A stretch of DNA of 64,000 nt from Aphelenchoides besseyi. Lineage: Eukaryota > Nematoda > Chromadorea > Rhabditida > Aphelenchoididae. Below the pieces are notes generated by a model. It saw only the letters and a list, made by a program, of their open reading frames with translations, made no database searches and had not been told where the DNA came from. Below are positions 49,069 through 60,900 of this stretch, piece by piece; the first letter of the stretch is position 1; each line of letters opens with the position of its first letter. The translations under genes and the position numbers were made by a program. Location: positions 2,356,001 to 2,420,000 of the forward strand of contig JAMPIQ010000003.1 in NCBI GenBank assembly GCA_024699855.1. Reading direction: 5' to 3'.

Positions 49069-49504
49069 TTAACGTTGGGGCGGTGGTGTTGTGACGTTCA
49101 AACGTTCTTCGAGTTGTGTTCGAAGTTTCTGTATTTCCAATCTTTGAGCTTCGTTTTCGCGCTTCTGTTGACGAAGTTCTTCTTCGTTATCGCGGTTCAC
49201 TACTGGTTTGGTGGCCCGTGATTGTTGGGACTTTCCAATTTGTTGTCGCAAATTTGCGGCTTTTTGCCGACGATTCCTGAAATGAAATGTTCAGTTTGTG
49301 TTCCTCATTTCACAACTTACGTTTTCCGTTTGTTTTTGCGTATTTCCTTCGAAGGCTTCTTGTTTTCATTTCCATAATTTCGATTGTTTCCACCATTCCG
49401 ATGGTTTCCACCATAGCGATTGTGGCTTCCGGCGGTTTCGTGAAAGTGAAAGTCTGAAATCCTCATGAACAATGATTTCACATTAAGCACTCACCGATCT
49501 TCAT
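49069..49504 (-). CDS. small basic protein with Asn/Gly-rich head and coiled coil
   Basis: Exons 49504-49495, 49453-49321 and 49276-49069 join in phase into 116 residues. The head is MKIDFHFHETAGSHNRYGGN with NGGNNRNYGNENK-type repeats, followed by a basic patch (KKPSKEIRKNKRKTNRRQK) and a heptad-rich coiled coil (EEELRQQKRENEAQRLEIQK) to the end (TTPPPQR). A TTTTTCAG acceptor lies about 20 nt before the ATG. It is on the same strand as and upstream of the Helitron gene, and between the two repeat arrays, so it could be an accessory Helitron ORF or a captured host gene. No known family; an RNA- or DNA-binding role is only suggested by charge. Confidence 0.7.
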
Positions 49505-50455
49505 TGTCACAGTTGAATGGAAACCTGAAAAATCATAGGATTATAATCGTAAAATACACAAAGCACGAAAGAACTAAAAACGATAACAACGAAACCACCG
49601 AGACGACCAAGCAACCAATCGTTATTACAATTGCCGATGAACGAAGTTGTGCTGTAAAAATTGCGGAGATGTTTGCCATTGAATTCTCTACAAATCATTA
49701 CGTATCCAATCGGTATTCAGAAAAAAGAAAACGAACCTCGTGTGCAATCGACAATACACTTTAAACTTCGAATTGGTTTTATCGGCTTTACACTCGTTGA
49801 ATAGTCCGCTTTACGTCAAATACTTAACCGTCGGGCCAATTGTACGCAACGGTTCGAAACGTACGAACGTGAATTCAAAATAAACTACGGTGTTTTTGAA
49901 TCGATAAGTCGACTTCAACATACTTCTCCTCGATTATGAAGGTTTCATTTTAACGCATATACGTTTTAACGCATATACGAATCTAGTTAACGTCAATTTG
50001 TAATGTAAAAAAACCGAATACAAACACATGAACTCAAACGAAAACTCGACTTTCAATACAATGGACCCTCAACTTTGAATTGGTTCGCTGGTGTTGTACT
50101 TGTTGGAAAACCGTTGATTGTTGGAAAACCGTTGATAATGATGATGATGCTAATTGTATACGATGTTTAATTTAACGGATTTAACAAAATTCTATGGATT
50201 CAGTTTTATGGAAAATCCTAACTCTATGTTACAGTATGTCATTGGTCAAACTGAGAGAATTGATGAGTTTGAAATGAAGAATAGCACTTCCTACAACAAC
50301 ACAACAACTTTGATTTTCGTTCGGGGAGAAGTGAAATCGTCGGACGTTTGAATTGAACGAAATGATAAAAGTAGTGATTTTGAAGATTTGAAAATCGAAG
50401 TTGTAATTCCAAACTGTAAAATACCATTCGATAGCACTGAGTAGCACTCGATATT
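49505..50455. other. no gene seen; likely Helitron 5' flank
   Basis: A/T-rich; frames at 49465-49764 and 50154-50351 are unsupported. Two near-identical 13-mers (TTTTAACGCATATACG) lie in tandem at about 49949-49980. The second repeat array begins at 50456. Confidence 0.35.
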
Positions 50456-50494
50456 ACACTCAAACAATCAATTCCCCCACTGTGCACAATCAAA

Positions 50495-50561
50495 TGTCAG
50501 CGGGCGGGATCGAACTTTCGACCCCCGGCGCCAAAAATCCGGCGCACTCACCACTCGGCCA
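50495..50561 (-). ncRNA. tRNA-like module, copy 5
   Basis: First module of array 2, only 40 bp from the array edge; boxes as in copy 1. Confidence 0.55.
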
Positions 50562-51772
50562 AAAAATGTTGACTTTTGAACGACCGCAAAAGGTGCATTT
50601 TTTCGGTATGTTTTTGTAGACGATGATCAGAATTTTATTTGAAATTTGGAATCTGGAAGAAAAGTTGCTGGGAGAGTTGTTTTTTTCGGGAGCTCATTGT
50701 GGCGGGAAGTATTTTATTGGGGTGTGGTTTAGTTATAGAGGTGACAAGACGGTCGCGTCGCTCCCGTCTTTTGCCGTTAGTGGCGTTGGGTTGGAGGGGA
50801 GTTGGAGTTCATAAAGTTGACTACCTGGCGTTTGGGGCCTTCAGCCCGAAAAGTGCAAGACCAACGACTGCTTTGCTAACAAAAACACCCAAAAATCCAC
50901 AGGCTGTCACTCTCCAAATGGCTCAAAAGACTCCTCCACGATCGCCCTTCGGTCGATCGTTCCCCCGCTTTTTCGTCCCTTTGGATCGCTCCGGGTTTTG
51001 AGGATACGATTCCTCGGATTCAGAGGCTGTCATTCACCGAATAGCTCAAAAGACTCCTCCACGTTTTATTGTGGTGTGGTTCAATTATGGGAGTGATCGA
51101 AAACAGATTATCAATGTACGTCACCGAAGCCGCATTGGAAATACTCCAAACTCAGTGAATTCAGTAGACATATTCGTTTATCATACATTTTATCGAGCGC
51201 AAATCACCATCCTGAGTATTAACCAATGAGCTGAAACAACAAAAGAAGTCAATCCAACAACCTACAAAACCACATGAACTCGACTTCCATAGCGAAATCA
51301 ACACTCACTCCAGGACTATGAACCCGAAATTAAATAGCGACGCCAAATCTTTGCACCCGATGGTAGCAATCTTTAGGAAACAAACGATTAGAACTGATTG
51401 TGATAACCTTGCGCGTCAACAACCAATTAATCGAAAATCATATACGCTAAGTTAACAATCAACATTTACGCACTTAAGTAGCGAACCGAAACCTCAGTTC
51501 GTTGATCATCACAATACGAATCTTCAATCGACAACCTTTAAACACAACAACCTCAAAGTTCAAACTTCACGGCAATTTTAGATATAAAGAAATATGCGAA
51601 AGTAGCGATATTCAAATTATGGACCGTAAAGTGGCGACATGTATACTATAATACACTGTAAGAACCGAATATAGGCTGTAAGAATTGAATATACACTGTA
51701 AGAATTGAATAGAATCAAAAACTACTCAGCCATACACTCAAACAATCAATTCCCCCACTGTGCACAATCAAA

Positions 51773-51839
51773 TGTCAGCGAGCGGGATCGAACTTTCGAC
51801 CCCCGGCGCCAAAAATCCGGCGCACTCACCACTCGGCCA
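51773..51839 (-). ncRNA. tRNA-like module, copy 6
   Basis: Shares the CAGCGAGCGGG variant of copy 3 and has GTTGAATTTT in place of GTTGACTTTT beside the A box. Confidence 0.55.
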
Positions 51840-53028
51840 AAAAATGTTGAATTTTGAACGACCGCAAAAGGGGCATTTTTTCGGTATGTTTTTGTAGACG
51901 ATGATCAGAATTTTATTTGAGATTTGGAATCTGGAAGAATTTTTGGTCAGGGCTTTTTTTTTTCGGAAGCTCATTGTGACGGGAAGTATTTTATTGGGGT
52001 GTGGTTTAGTTATAGAGGTGACAAGACGGACGCTTCGCTCCCGTCTTTTGCCGTTAGTGGCGTTGGGTTGGAGGGGAGTTGGAGTTCATAAAGTTGACTA
52101 CCTGGCGTTTGGGGCCTTCAGCCCGAAAAGTGCAAGACCAACGACTGCTTTGCCAACAAAAACACTCAAAATCCACAGGCTGTCACTCTCCAAATGGCTT
52201 AAAAGACTCCTCCACGATCGCCCTTCGGTCGATCGTTCCCCCGCTTTTTCGTCCCTTTGGATCGCTCCGGGTTTTGAGGATACGATTCCTCGGATTCAGA
52301 GGCTGTCATTCACCGAATAGCTCAAAAGACTCCTCCACGTTTTATTGTGGTGTGGTTCAATTATGGGAGTGATCGAAAACAGATTATCAATGTACGTCAC
52401 CGAAGCCGCATTGGAAATACTCCAAACTCAGTGAATTCAGTAGACATATTCGTTTATCATACATTTTATCGAGCGCAAATCACCATCCTGAGTATTAACC
52501 AATGAGCTGAAACAACAAAAGAAGTCAATCCAACAACCTACAAAACCACATGAACTCGACTTCCATAGCGAAATCAACACTCACTCCAGGACTATGAACC
52601 CGAAATTAAATAGCGACGCCAAATCTTTGCACCCGATGGTAGCAATCTTTAGGAAACAAACGATTAGAACTGATTGTGATAACCTTGCGCGCCAACAACC
52701 AATTAATCGAAAATCATATACGCTAAGTTAACAAATCAACATTTACGTACTTAAGTAGCGAACCAAAACCTCAGTTCGTTGATCATCACAATACGAATCT
52801 TCAATCGACAACCTTCAACACAACAACCTCAAAGTTCAAACTTCACGGCAATTTTAGATATAAAGAAATATGCGAAAGTAGCGATATTCAAATTATGGAC
52901 CGTAAAGTGGCGACATGTATACTATAATACACTGTAAGAATCGAATATAGATTGTAAGAATCGAATAAAACCAAAAACTACTCAGCCATACACTCAAACA
53001 ATCAATTCCCCCACTGTGCACAATCAAA

Positions 53029-53095
53029 TGTCAGCGGGCGGGATCGAACTTTCGACCCCCGGCGCCAAAAATCCGGCGCACTCACCACTCGGCCA
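53029..53095 (-). ncRNA. tRNA-like module, copy 7
   Basis: Boxes intact; the neighbouring CACTGTAAGAATTGAATA subrepeats have drifted (GAATCGAATAAAACC). Confidence 0.55.
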
Positions 53096-54189
53096 AAAAA
53101 TGTTGACTTTTGAACGACCGCAAAAGGTGCATTTTTTCGGTATGTTTTTGTAGACGATGATCAGAATTTTATTTGAAATTTGGAATCTGGAAGAAAAGTT
53201 GCTGGGAGAGTTGTTTTTTTTGGGAGCTCATTGTGGCGGGAAGTATTTTATTTTGGTGTGGTTTAGTTATAGAGGTGACAAGACGGTCGCTTCGCTCCCG
53301 TCTTTTGCCGTTAGTGGCGTTGGGTTAGTGGCGTTGGGTTAGTGGCGTGGGTTGGAGGGGAGTTGGAGTTGATATAGTTGACTACCTGGCGTTTGGGGCC
53401 TTCAGCCCGAAAAGTGCAAGACCAACGACTACTTTGCCAACAAAAACACTCAAAAATCCACAGGCTGTCACTCTCCAAATGGCTCAAAAGACTCCTCCAC
53501 GTTTTATTGTGGTGTGGTTCGGTTATGAAAGTGATCGAAAACACTGATTATCAATGTACGTCACCGAAGCCGCATTGGAAATACTCCAAACTCAGTGAAT
53601 TCAGTAGACATATTCGTTTATCATACATTTTATCGACCGGATATCACCATCCTGAGTATTAACCAATGAGCTGAAACAACAAAAGAAGTCAATCCAACAA
53701 CCTACAAAACCACATGAACTCGACTTCCCTAGCGAAATCAACACTCACTCCAGGACGATGAACCCAAAATTAAATAGCGACGCCAAATCTTTGCACCCAA
53801 TGGTAGCAATCTTTAGGAAACAAACGATTAGAACTGATTGTGATAACCTTGCGCGTCAACAACCAATTAATCGAAAATCATGTGCTAACCTAACGAATCA
53901 ACATTTAAGCACTTAAGTAGCGAACCGAAACCTCAGTTCGTTGATCATCACAATACGAACCTTCAATCGACAACCTTCAACACAACAACCTCAAAGTTCA
54001 AACTTCACGGCAATTTTAGATATAAAGAAATATGCGAAAGTAGCGATATTCAAATTATGGACCGTAAAGTGGCGACATGTATACTATAATACACTTTAAG
54101 AATTGAATATACACTGTAAGAATTGAATAGAATCAAAAACTACTCAGCCATACACTCAAACAATCAATTCCCCCACTGTGCACAATCAA

Positions 54190-54256
54190 ATGTCAGCGGG
54201 CGGGATCGAACTTTCGACCCCCGGCGCCAAAAATCCGGCGCACTCACCACTCGGCC
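54190..54256 (-). ncRNA. tRNA-like module, copy 8
   Basis: Last module, in the shortened unit; boxes intact. The array ends 184 bp further on. Confidence 0.55.
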
Positions 54257-54440
54257 AAAAAATGTTGACTTTTGAACGACCGCAAAAGGTGCATTTTTTC
54301 GGTATGTTTTTGTAGACGATGATCAGAATTTTATTTGAAATTTGGAATCTGGAAGAAAAGTTGCTGGGAGAGTTGTTTTTTTCGGGAGCTCATTGTGGCG
54401 GGAAGTATTTTATTGGGGTGTGGTTTAGTTATAGAGGTGA

Positions 54441-55012
54441 TTACCTAGGAGTTATTGGGGTTTTGTCGAATAGGTTTACGAGGACTTTTATTCTCTTGAA
54501 TGAGAAATGTTTTGATTTTTGGTCAACGATTACAAAATTGCTAAGGGTTTAGGTTCTAAAAGTTCGAAACTTAGACAATGTACACCTTCCAGAAAATATT
54601 TGTCCAAACAAGTCAAATTGCAGCTGTGTTCATTTTCAATTAAGTAGGTTTGACTTTTACTGGCTGTCACGAGACCGTAGGTTTTCGATAAATTTATACG
54701 TTGATTACGATTTTCGACTTAACCGTACACCCAGAGGGTTCGCAGTTTTTCGAGACTGTCTGTCTGTTTTTCTTTTTTAATAGTCGATAACATCAAGCGT
54801 ATCGTCGAACACTATCTCGTGCTATGACTACAATCTTACCATTGTATTTGTTTTTTTGTATCGTTCCACCCATTGAAATGTCGTTAGGTCGATAAAGAAA
54901 AGAAGACACGTGCCGGCGTCTAAGACACTTCCGCTTTTTGATTCGTATAATCCAATTGAAATTGTTAGTCGAGTCAATTCGATTAGTCAGTTTTCTTTCC
55001 TGTCCAAAAATT
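54441..55012. other. intergenic, no gene seen
   Basis: Unique A/T-rich sequence between array 2 and the WD40 gene; presumably holds the promoter of the latter. Confidence 0.4.
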
Positions 55013-56464
55013 ATGTTTAAGCAGTTCGGAGAAGTGATGGAGAACAGCTACTCGGTGTTTGGCAGCTCGGTTGAGCATCGAATCAAACAGCTACGAGAAA
55101 CATTCCAGCAATTTCGGTGCGTTCCAAATGATCAAAACGCGAATAAGAGTTGGTGCAGAATCGAGATTCCGGCTTTATGCTCGCGAAAAGAACCACAGAA
55201 GCGAACAGTTCACGTCCCATCTAAACATCCGTGTCATTTGAATACCGTGGCGACCGTTGATGCAAATACGATTCTAACCGGTGGTCAAGATGGCGTATGT
55301 TGAATAATATCACAGCTTAGCCTGACATTAAAATTGTAGACTATTCGCTCTTATGATTTTACTGATGCCTCAATCCTACAGGAATATGTCGAACATTCAG
55401 ACCAAGTGACAAAAGTAAAACCATAAGGGGAATGGGTCGAATAAAACAATTTTTAGATTGATTATTCTCTTCGAAGTGGTCAAAGAATGTTCCTAAGTGG
55501 ATCGGTTGACGAAACAATTCGACTGTTTGATCTTTCAAAACCAAAATCGTTGCAAACTTTTACGAAACCAGGAATCTCTGTAGAAGGACTTTCATTTTTA
55601 AATGGTAACAAGTAAAAGAGCAGGATTATTGCAACACTTCGATTCAGAACACTCGTTTGTATCAGCCGGTTTTCTCAGTGGACTTTTAATGTGGAACATG
55701 GAAACTGGTCAGACAACTGCCGGAGCACGTGCGGATGATCACTTTATTACTAGTATGGCACTTATTCCCGAAGCAGATATGGTTTTAACGTCGGGAATCG
55801 ATGGAACTTTGCGTTATTGGGATTTACGTTTGATGGACGTAGTGGCCACTTGTGATGCTGGTCAATTTCCTCTCACAAACTGCGAAGTCAGCTTCAATGG
55901 TTATTTTTGTTTAGCTACCGAATGCATCGTGTTAGAAGATGTTATGAATGCTAACGAATACGAAAATCTATGCGCCGTTCAAGTGAGTTTTGTTGACACA
56001 CCGTAATATGAACGAACTTTAGATGTGGGATCTTCGACAACAAAGTCTCATGGATCGTTTTCACGGACACAATCAACCGGCGGTTTCTGCAATGTTTTTG
56101 TCAAGTCAACTTTCGAAAGATCAAATATTTATGAGTGTTGGTGACGATCAACGCATCGTCGTCTGGAATTGCGAGGACAATGATCTTCCAATTGCTGTTG
56201 AAATACTTACCGATGTTCCAGGCAATCCGTGTATTGGTGCTGTCAGTAAACTTGGAAACAATCGGTAACAACTTGGATTCAACTGCTCATAATTAAAAGT
56301 ATTTCAGTTTCGCTATCGTCGGACAGAACGCTCTCGTGTCCTCAATTGAAATTTCCATTGATACTGATAACCCGAAAATCTTTATAGCAACAATGGAGTC
56401 CCAGTATCATGACGAAGTAAATGAACAGTGGCAGAAGAAACTTGAAGCGCTCGGTTTCGTCTAA
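55013..56464 (+). CDS. wdr-31: WD40-repeat protein, WDR31-like
   Basis: Six exons (55013-55294, 55340-55414, 55457-55604, 55648-55982, 56023-56264, 56308-56464) give 412 residues in phase. WD blades are visible: TVDANTILTGGQDGTIRSYD, GQRMFLSGSVDETIRLFDLS, FVSAGFLSGLLMWNME, MVLTSGIDGTLRYWDLRLM and FMSVGDDQRIVVWN. The stretch NCEVSFNGYFCLA...MWDLRQQS parallels CEVSVDGHKCIS...LWDLRQ in vertebrate WDR31, which points to that subfamily; family members act in ciliary transport. The end is DEVNEQWQKKLEALGFV. A 42-nt GTGCGT...TGCAG segment at about 55117-55158 keeps frame and may be a further intron. Subfamily assignment is from remembered similarity; the WD40 fold is certain. Confidence 0.82.
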
Positions 56465-56572
56465 TCTTCGAACTACAGAAGATAATCATTATGTTACATT
56501 TCTTTGTGAAGAATTCAAAATTGTATAAATCAAATACACAAGTTTATCGTTTGAATCAGTTGATTAACAAAG

Positions 56573-57320
56573 TTAAAAAACAAATTCTTCATGCTTTTTC
56601 GTTTTGTTATCCTTCTCTTCGTACTGTTCACTTTTGTCTTCAGTGCTGTCGATTTTGTCGTTTTCACGATCTTCCGTCGATAAGTTTTCCGAATAATCTT
56701 CGTTTTCAATTTCTGTGCTCAAATTGTCATGGGCACTGCAGGCCTCATGAAGAGGTGAATCTTCGCCAACAGATAGGATTTGAAATCTAAAGTCTTCACC
56801 TAGGAGTATAAATTGTTCGCAAACATCTCGATAGCTATATTCTTTGTCCTCGTAAACTCTCTGCAAATGCAATGAGTCAAAAAGATAAGTGAACAGTAAA
56901 CCTACGGTCAATTCTTTACGCACTTCGCTGCAAATCTGGTTGCCACGTTCTCTTAGGTAGGTAGTTTGTCGTTCGTTTAGTTCACTCACAAAGGAACGAT
57001 ATTGTTTCTGTAAAGTTCCAGTCGAATGAATCAAATCTAACACTCACTTCAATTTCATTTCCCTGCTTCTTGGCCCATTTTTCAAGAAGCGTCTCTTGAT
57101 CGCCTCGTGCCATCGTTCTATTCAGTTGAATGTCGATAAAGCTTTCGATTTCATTCAACGGTAGCCCTTTGAGAAATTCTATTTGGTAGGGTTTACCCCA
57201 ACTCGGCAGCCGATCAATTTTGTCGACGATCACTTCCAAAGACTTTACACTTGACCCGTTCGTTTGATTGGCTTGAAGCAAATTGAAAACAAAAGCCATG
57301 GCGGTAATGTTTGGATTCAT
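56573..57320 (-). CDS. SXP/RAL-2 (DUF148)-like protein
   Basis: Three minus-strand exons (57320-57048, 57007-56906, 56860-56573) give 220 residues. The core reads GKPYQIEFLKGLPLNEIESF, then a polar segment and TLLEKWAKKQGNEIEKQY, followed by SFVSELNERQTTYLRERG. This follows the helical FLK-x-x-P...EKWAxKxG pattern of the SXP/RAL-2 family, known from nematode secreted antigens. Unlike those, no clean signal peptide is visible (start MNPNITAMAFVFNLLQANQT) and there is a long Glu/Asp-rich tail of about 70 residues ending KKHEEFVF. The second intron (45 nt) is in frame, so a retained form is possible. It is convergent with the WD40 gene. Family call is tentative. Confidence 0.6.
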
Positions 57321-57778
57321 GGCAATTAGATGACACAAAGAGAAAATTGAATAGAACAGTTTTGAATACAGAAGCGAAGTGAACTGACTGTTACTCTCAT
57401 AAATTTCTCTTTTATACGAAACGACTTCACTGTTGACTGACCATCGAAATGTTTGTGAAGCTGTCAACTTGCAACGCAAACAATCTAATTCGTATAATTC
57501 AAGACCGCGCATGTTACCGAGTGTTTAGATTCTGGCAGATGTTGTTCGTGTTTCTCTTGTATAGTGGGCATGATTGGCACCAAAGTTCATTTATAGTTCA
57601 ATCAATGATTTCGAACTCGGTTTCTGTTTGATTTTGTTCACACAAACATAGTCTTCAATATCATCGGTTGTTGAGAACATTTGCTTGGAAATTCCGGCAG
57701 ACAAATTGCAGCAAGCAATCGGACTGATAAATTGAAAATTTTTCGAAATTTTGTTGTTGCGTTGATTTATGTCTTAAG

Positions 57779-57926
57779 GTCACGTTTCGACGTCGTGCAG
57801 AAGTGCCGTTGGATTTCGATTTATCTGACATTCCGACGAGCAGTCTGCTCGAGGCCGTCGAACGCAGAGAAATCATAAGCCGAAACAGACGAAAGAACAG
57901 CTGCCGAGTTGAAGGCTTGGAATGAA
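57779..57926 (+). CDS. possible terminal exon, unknown protein
   Basis: After a CTTAAG acceptor-like site the frame VTFRRRAEVPLDFDLSDIPT continues through SSLLEAVERREIISRNRRKN to a stop at 57926. Composition looks coding, but no upstream exon with a GT donor in phase was found, and the acceptor is weak. The preceding frame (57681-57778) may supply the exon without splicing. A GC-rich inverted pair GACCGC...GCGGTC lies just downstream at about 57982-58003. Confidence 0.3.
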
Positions 57927-60900
57927 GTGAATTGAGTGGAATCGAAGAACGATCAAACTAATTAGCCTCAAACAATTAGAGACCGCGGTTGGTCGGCGGT
58001 CTTTTGTTCTCAAGATCATCGAATTCTATTCACTTCAATTTGAAGGTTTAGTGAGATCTATTCTTAGTTGTTAACATTCGAATGATCAAAGAAGCTTGTT
58101 TGCAACTGAAGATTTCAAATGTATCTCACTGTTCAATTAAGTGTTATGGTTTATTCCTCAAACTTTTAATCGATGAGACGAGCGTTTTAGTTGCCAGAAA
58201 AAAGATGAGCAGATTTTGCGTTCTGCCAATCGTTTCAATGGCAATAAAACTAGTTTGTTTTGGATGTTGATCCGGTCGTCCTACCAATTGATTTCCCGTT
58301 TTCATAACTTTCAAGGCGGTGAGGGTGTAGGGCGAGTGATTTGATAACTTTGATTTCTCTTGATCGTTCACATTGAGCGGGGATTTTCTTCGAAACGAGC
58401 ACCTGTTCCAATTTGACGAGCGGCTTTTAGCTCGTTTTTTCGAATAAACAATTTGAAGTCAATGGACTCTCGACCTTCAAACCGACGGTATGCGGAAGCA
58501 GCGATGGCATTTGGATTTCTAGACCAAGAATGACGATCTGCCTTTATGCTTGCTCTCTCGATTATGATCCGTTGTCTTCAAAGTCGGGTGTCAGTGTTGA
58601 ACATGAGTTTTCTTGTTCCGTCTGGTTTGTGTTCGTACTTTTCTTCAACTTTTTAGTCGTGAATCATGAGGGTTGTCGGTTGACGCAATTGAAATCCGAT
58701 GCCTGAGATTTGGTCATTCGTGCAAATGGATTGCTCCAAACGTCAAACTGAAAATTCACGTTTCTTTTTTTTGCGGAATCATTTTTCAACCAAACCACTT
58801 TGTGCTGAAGCTGCTCATCAACTCCCGCTCCTTTTGACGTTGACAGTAAAAAGTGATAGGAGCTATTTTGAGGCATACGAGGGGGCGAATTTCGGCTTGG
58901 AACTACCTATTTACGAGAGTAACCGTTCTCTAAACGCGTTTGGCACTTTAACCTGCAAAGTCAGCAGAAATCAAAGTTTTCCGTCCAAGCAACGCGTCAG
59001 TCCAAAGAACGAAAAGGACGTTTGCTCGGCCATCTTTTCATCTCCTTCAGTTTGAGTTCTTTTTCTGTTATCAGTTTGCTCCAATGGCCTCAGGGGAAAA
59101 ATCGGTGCGCGCCATCGCAAACCAAAAACGGCAAAGAAGTCGAGAGCACCGTTTTTGTTTTGTCGTCTCGTAATTCCAAATCCCGCGCTTTTCGTCACGG
59201 TCGACGAACACCGACGACGATTTTGCAACGTTTAGCTGCCGTAAAATTGTCTTTCGAAACTCTCCGATGAACTTTTCTGTGGACCAGAATTTGAGGGGGC
59301 GAAATCTTGTGAGCTCGGGGCTCTTCGTCTTGACTACTGAACTCCATTTGTTTATTCTTGTCACGACCAATTTGACGAAATTTCATGAACTGAATGATAA
59401 CAGAAATGTTGACGAGAGCAAATATCAATCTGCGTATTTTGAATGGATTTGTGATTTGTTTGACCGAACCCATTGATTGACCAGCGACTACTTCACAGAT
59501 TAGTTTGATCGGATTCTTGGATAGGAACTTTCAACATCAATATTTTCAATGGAATGTTTTGTTTTCTACGTGGGTGGTAAATCGCAATTTTGCTCAGGGC
59601 AGTGGTAGTGCGGCTCTTTCGCAGATGTGCTTCTTCAACGTCAAACGCTGAATTTCCCGCGGTTTCATTTTCATTAACAGTTCGCTGTCAAACAAAAGTT
59701 CGTTGGTCGACACATTTAACGCTCATCCGCGAATAACTCTTTTCAACAAGCTGATTAACAATGACGAGTTCTTTCGACTTTTATGCAAATCGACGTTCAA
59801 AATGGTCATCTTTCAGGGATCGCTCTTCGCGACAATTATTCCAAGTTTAAACCTTTGATTTCACTTCTCAACGACATCTTTGTGTTTCTATTACTTCAAA
59901 GCAATTTGTTGTGCTTTCGTGTTTATGATTTCATTTCTGACATCGAATACAACTCTTACTGTACGACGGAGTTTGCATCACCGCCCACGTTTTCGTTGAT
60001 ATCAAAGCGGTGAAGATGAAGCGGATGTCCGTAAATGTAACTTCCTTTTGTCGTGTGCAATGCGAACTGTGGATATCCGTTTACCTGCTACTCTTCATGT
60101 TTAAAGGCAACAGAACTGAATGACTTACTAAAGTTGAATTAGCCTTCAAATTCTTGTTGCAACGTTTGCATTGAACGAGAATTAAGTGTCCATGCAAAAC
60201 GACATCTTTTTTCGTGAGCAGAAGTTTGTTTACGGAACTTGTGCTTCTTAGACAATGTTTGCTTTTCGAGCCAAAAACGGCGGATCGAAATTCAATTGGA
60301 CATCTTCAACTGCGTCATTGGTGACCATTAGTATGTTGACAGAAGTGTTAGAATGATTCCCGTGTTTGCATTTCTATTTCTGTTGACTGTTTAGTTGAAT
60401 TGCCAACAGCAACCAATCGTTCTGTTCGTTAGAACACAATAAGCAAACGACGTTCTTTTACGCTTCGCAGTTGCATCTTCTGACGAACAACAACGCGCGG
60501 GAATGCAATTGAATTTGTCGATTTCGTCTCTCGTTTTACATTGACAAGAAGCGTGGCAACAGAATGAATTCGAGATTGAGTGCCGTTTACAGCACTTGAT
60601 TTCGTGTCATTACGACGTCCAGTTCATGAATCTTGTAGAAAAAATGTGACATTTTTGGCATCCCTTACATGACCTCTTATTGCGCATATCTTTGTAGCAA
60701 ATCAAAAGTTTGAAGTCACTATTGCAACAAATTTTTCTTGTTCTTTTAAGTTTGGTCCTCTAATTCAACTAATCCCAACGGGATTCGAGTAGATCGGACA
60801 TTCGGATTTGCATAAGCGGAATATCTTGATGGCAATATCGAAAGTCATAACACGCACTCGAGTTGTTTTGTTTCTTTGTTCTCTGGTTTGTGTGTGTTTC

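Larger units (their letters stand above)
50456..54440 (+). repeat. tandem array 2 of the ~1.27-kb repeat (3.1 units)
   Basis: Starts inside a unit (CACTCAAACAATCAATTCCC), with full units beginning at 50743, 52020 and 53277 and a clean end at 54440 (AGAGGTGA). Same orientation as array 1. The last unit is about 1.16 kb and lacks the segment with the CGATCG hairpin. The unit at 53277 has GTTGGGTTAGTGGC expansions shared with the broken unit at 41577, showing that the two arrays share history. Confidence 0.95.

Noticed and set aside
36499..54552. Recurring plus-strand frames of 60-140 codons in the satellite (for example LPLVALGWRGVGV...)
   Set aside because: They recur only because the units are near-identical; length and ends vary with single indels and no protein family is recognisable.
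57982..58003. GC-rich hairpin as a structured RNA or terminator
   Set aside because: Only six base pairs with no conserved context; could be chance.
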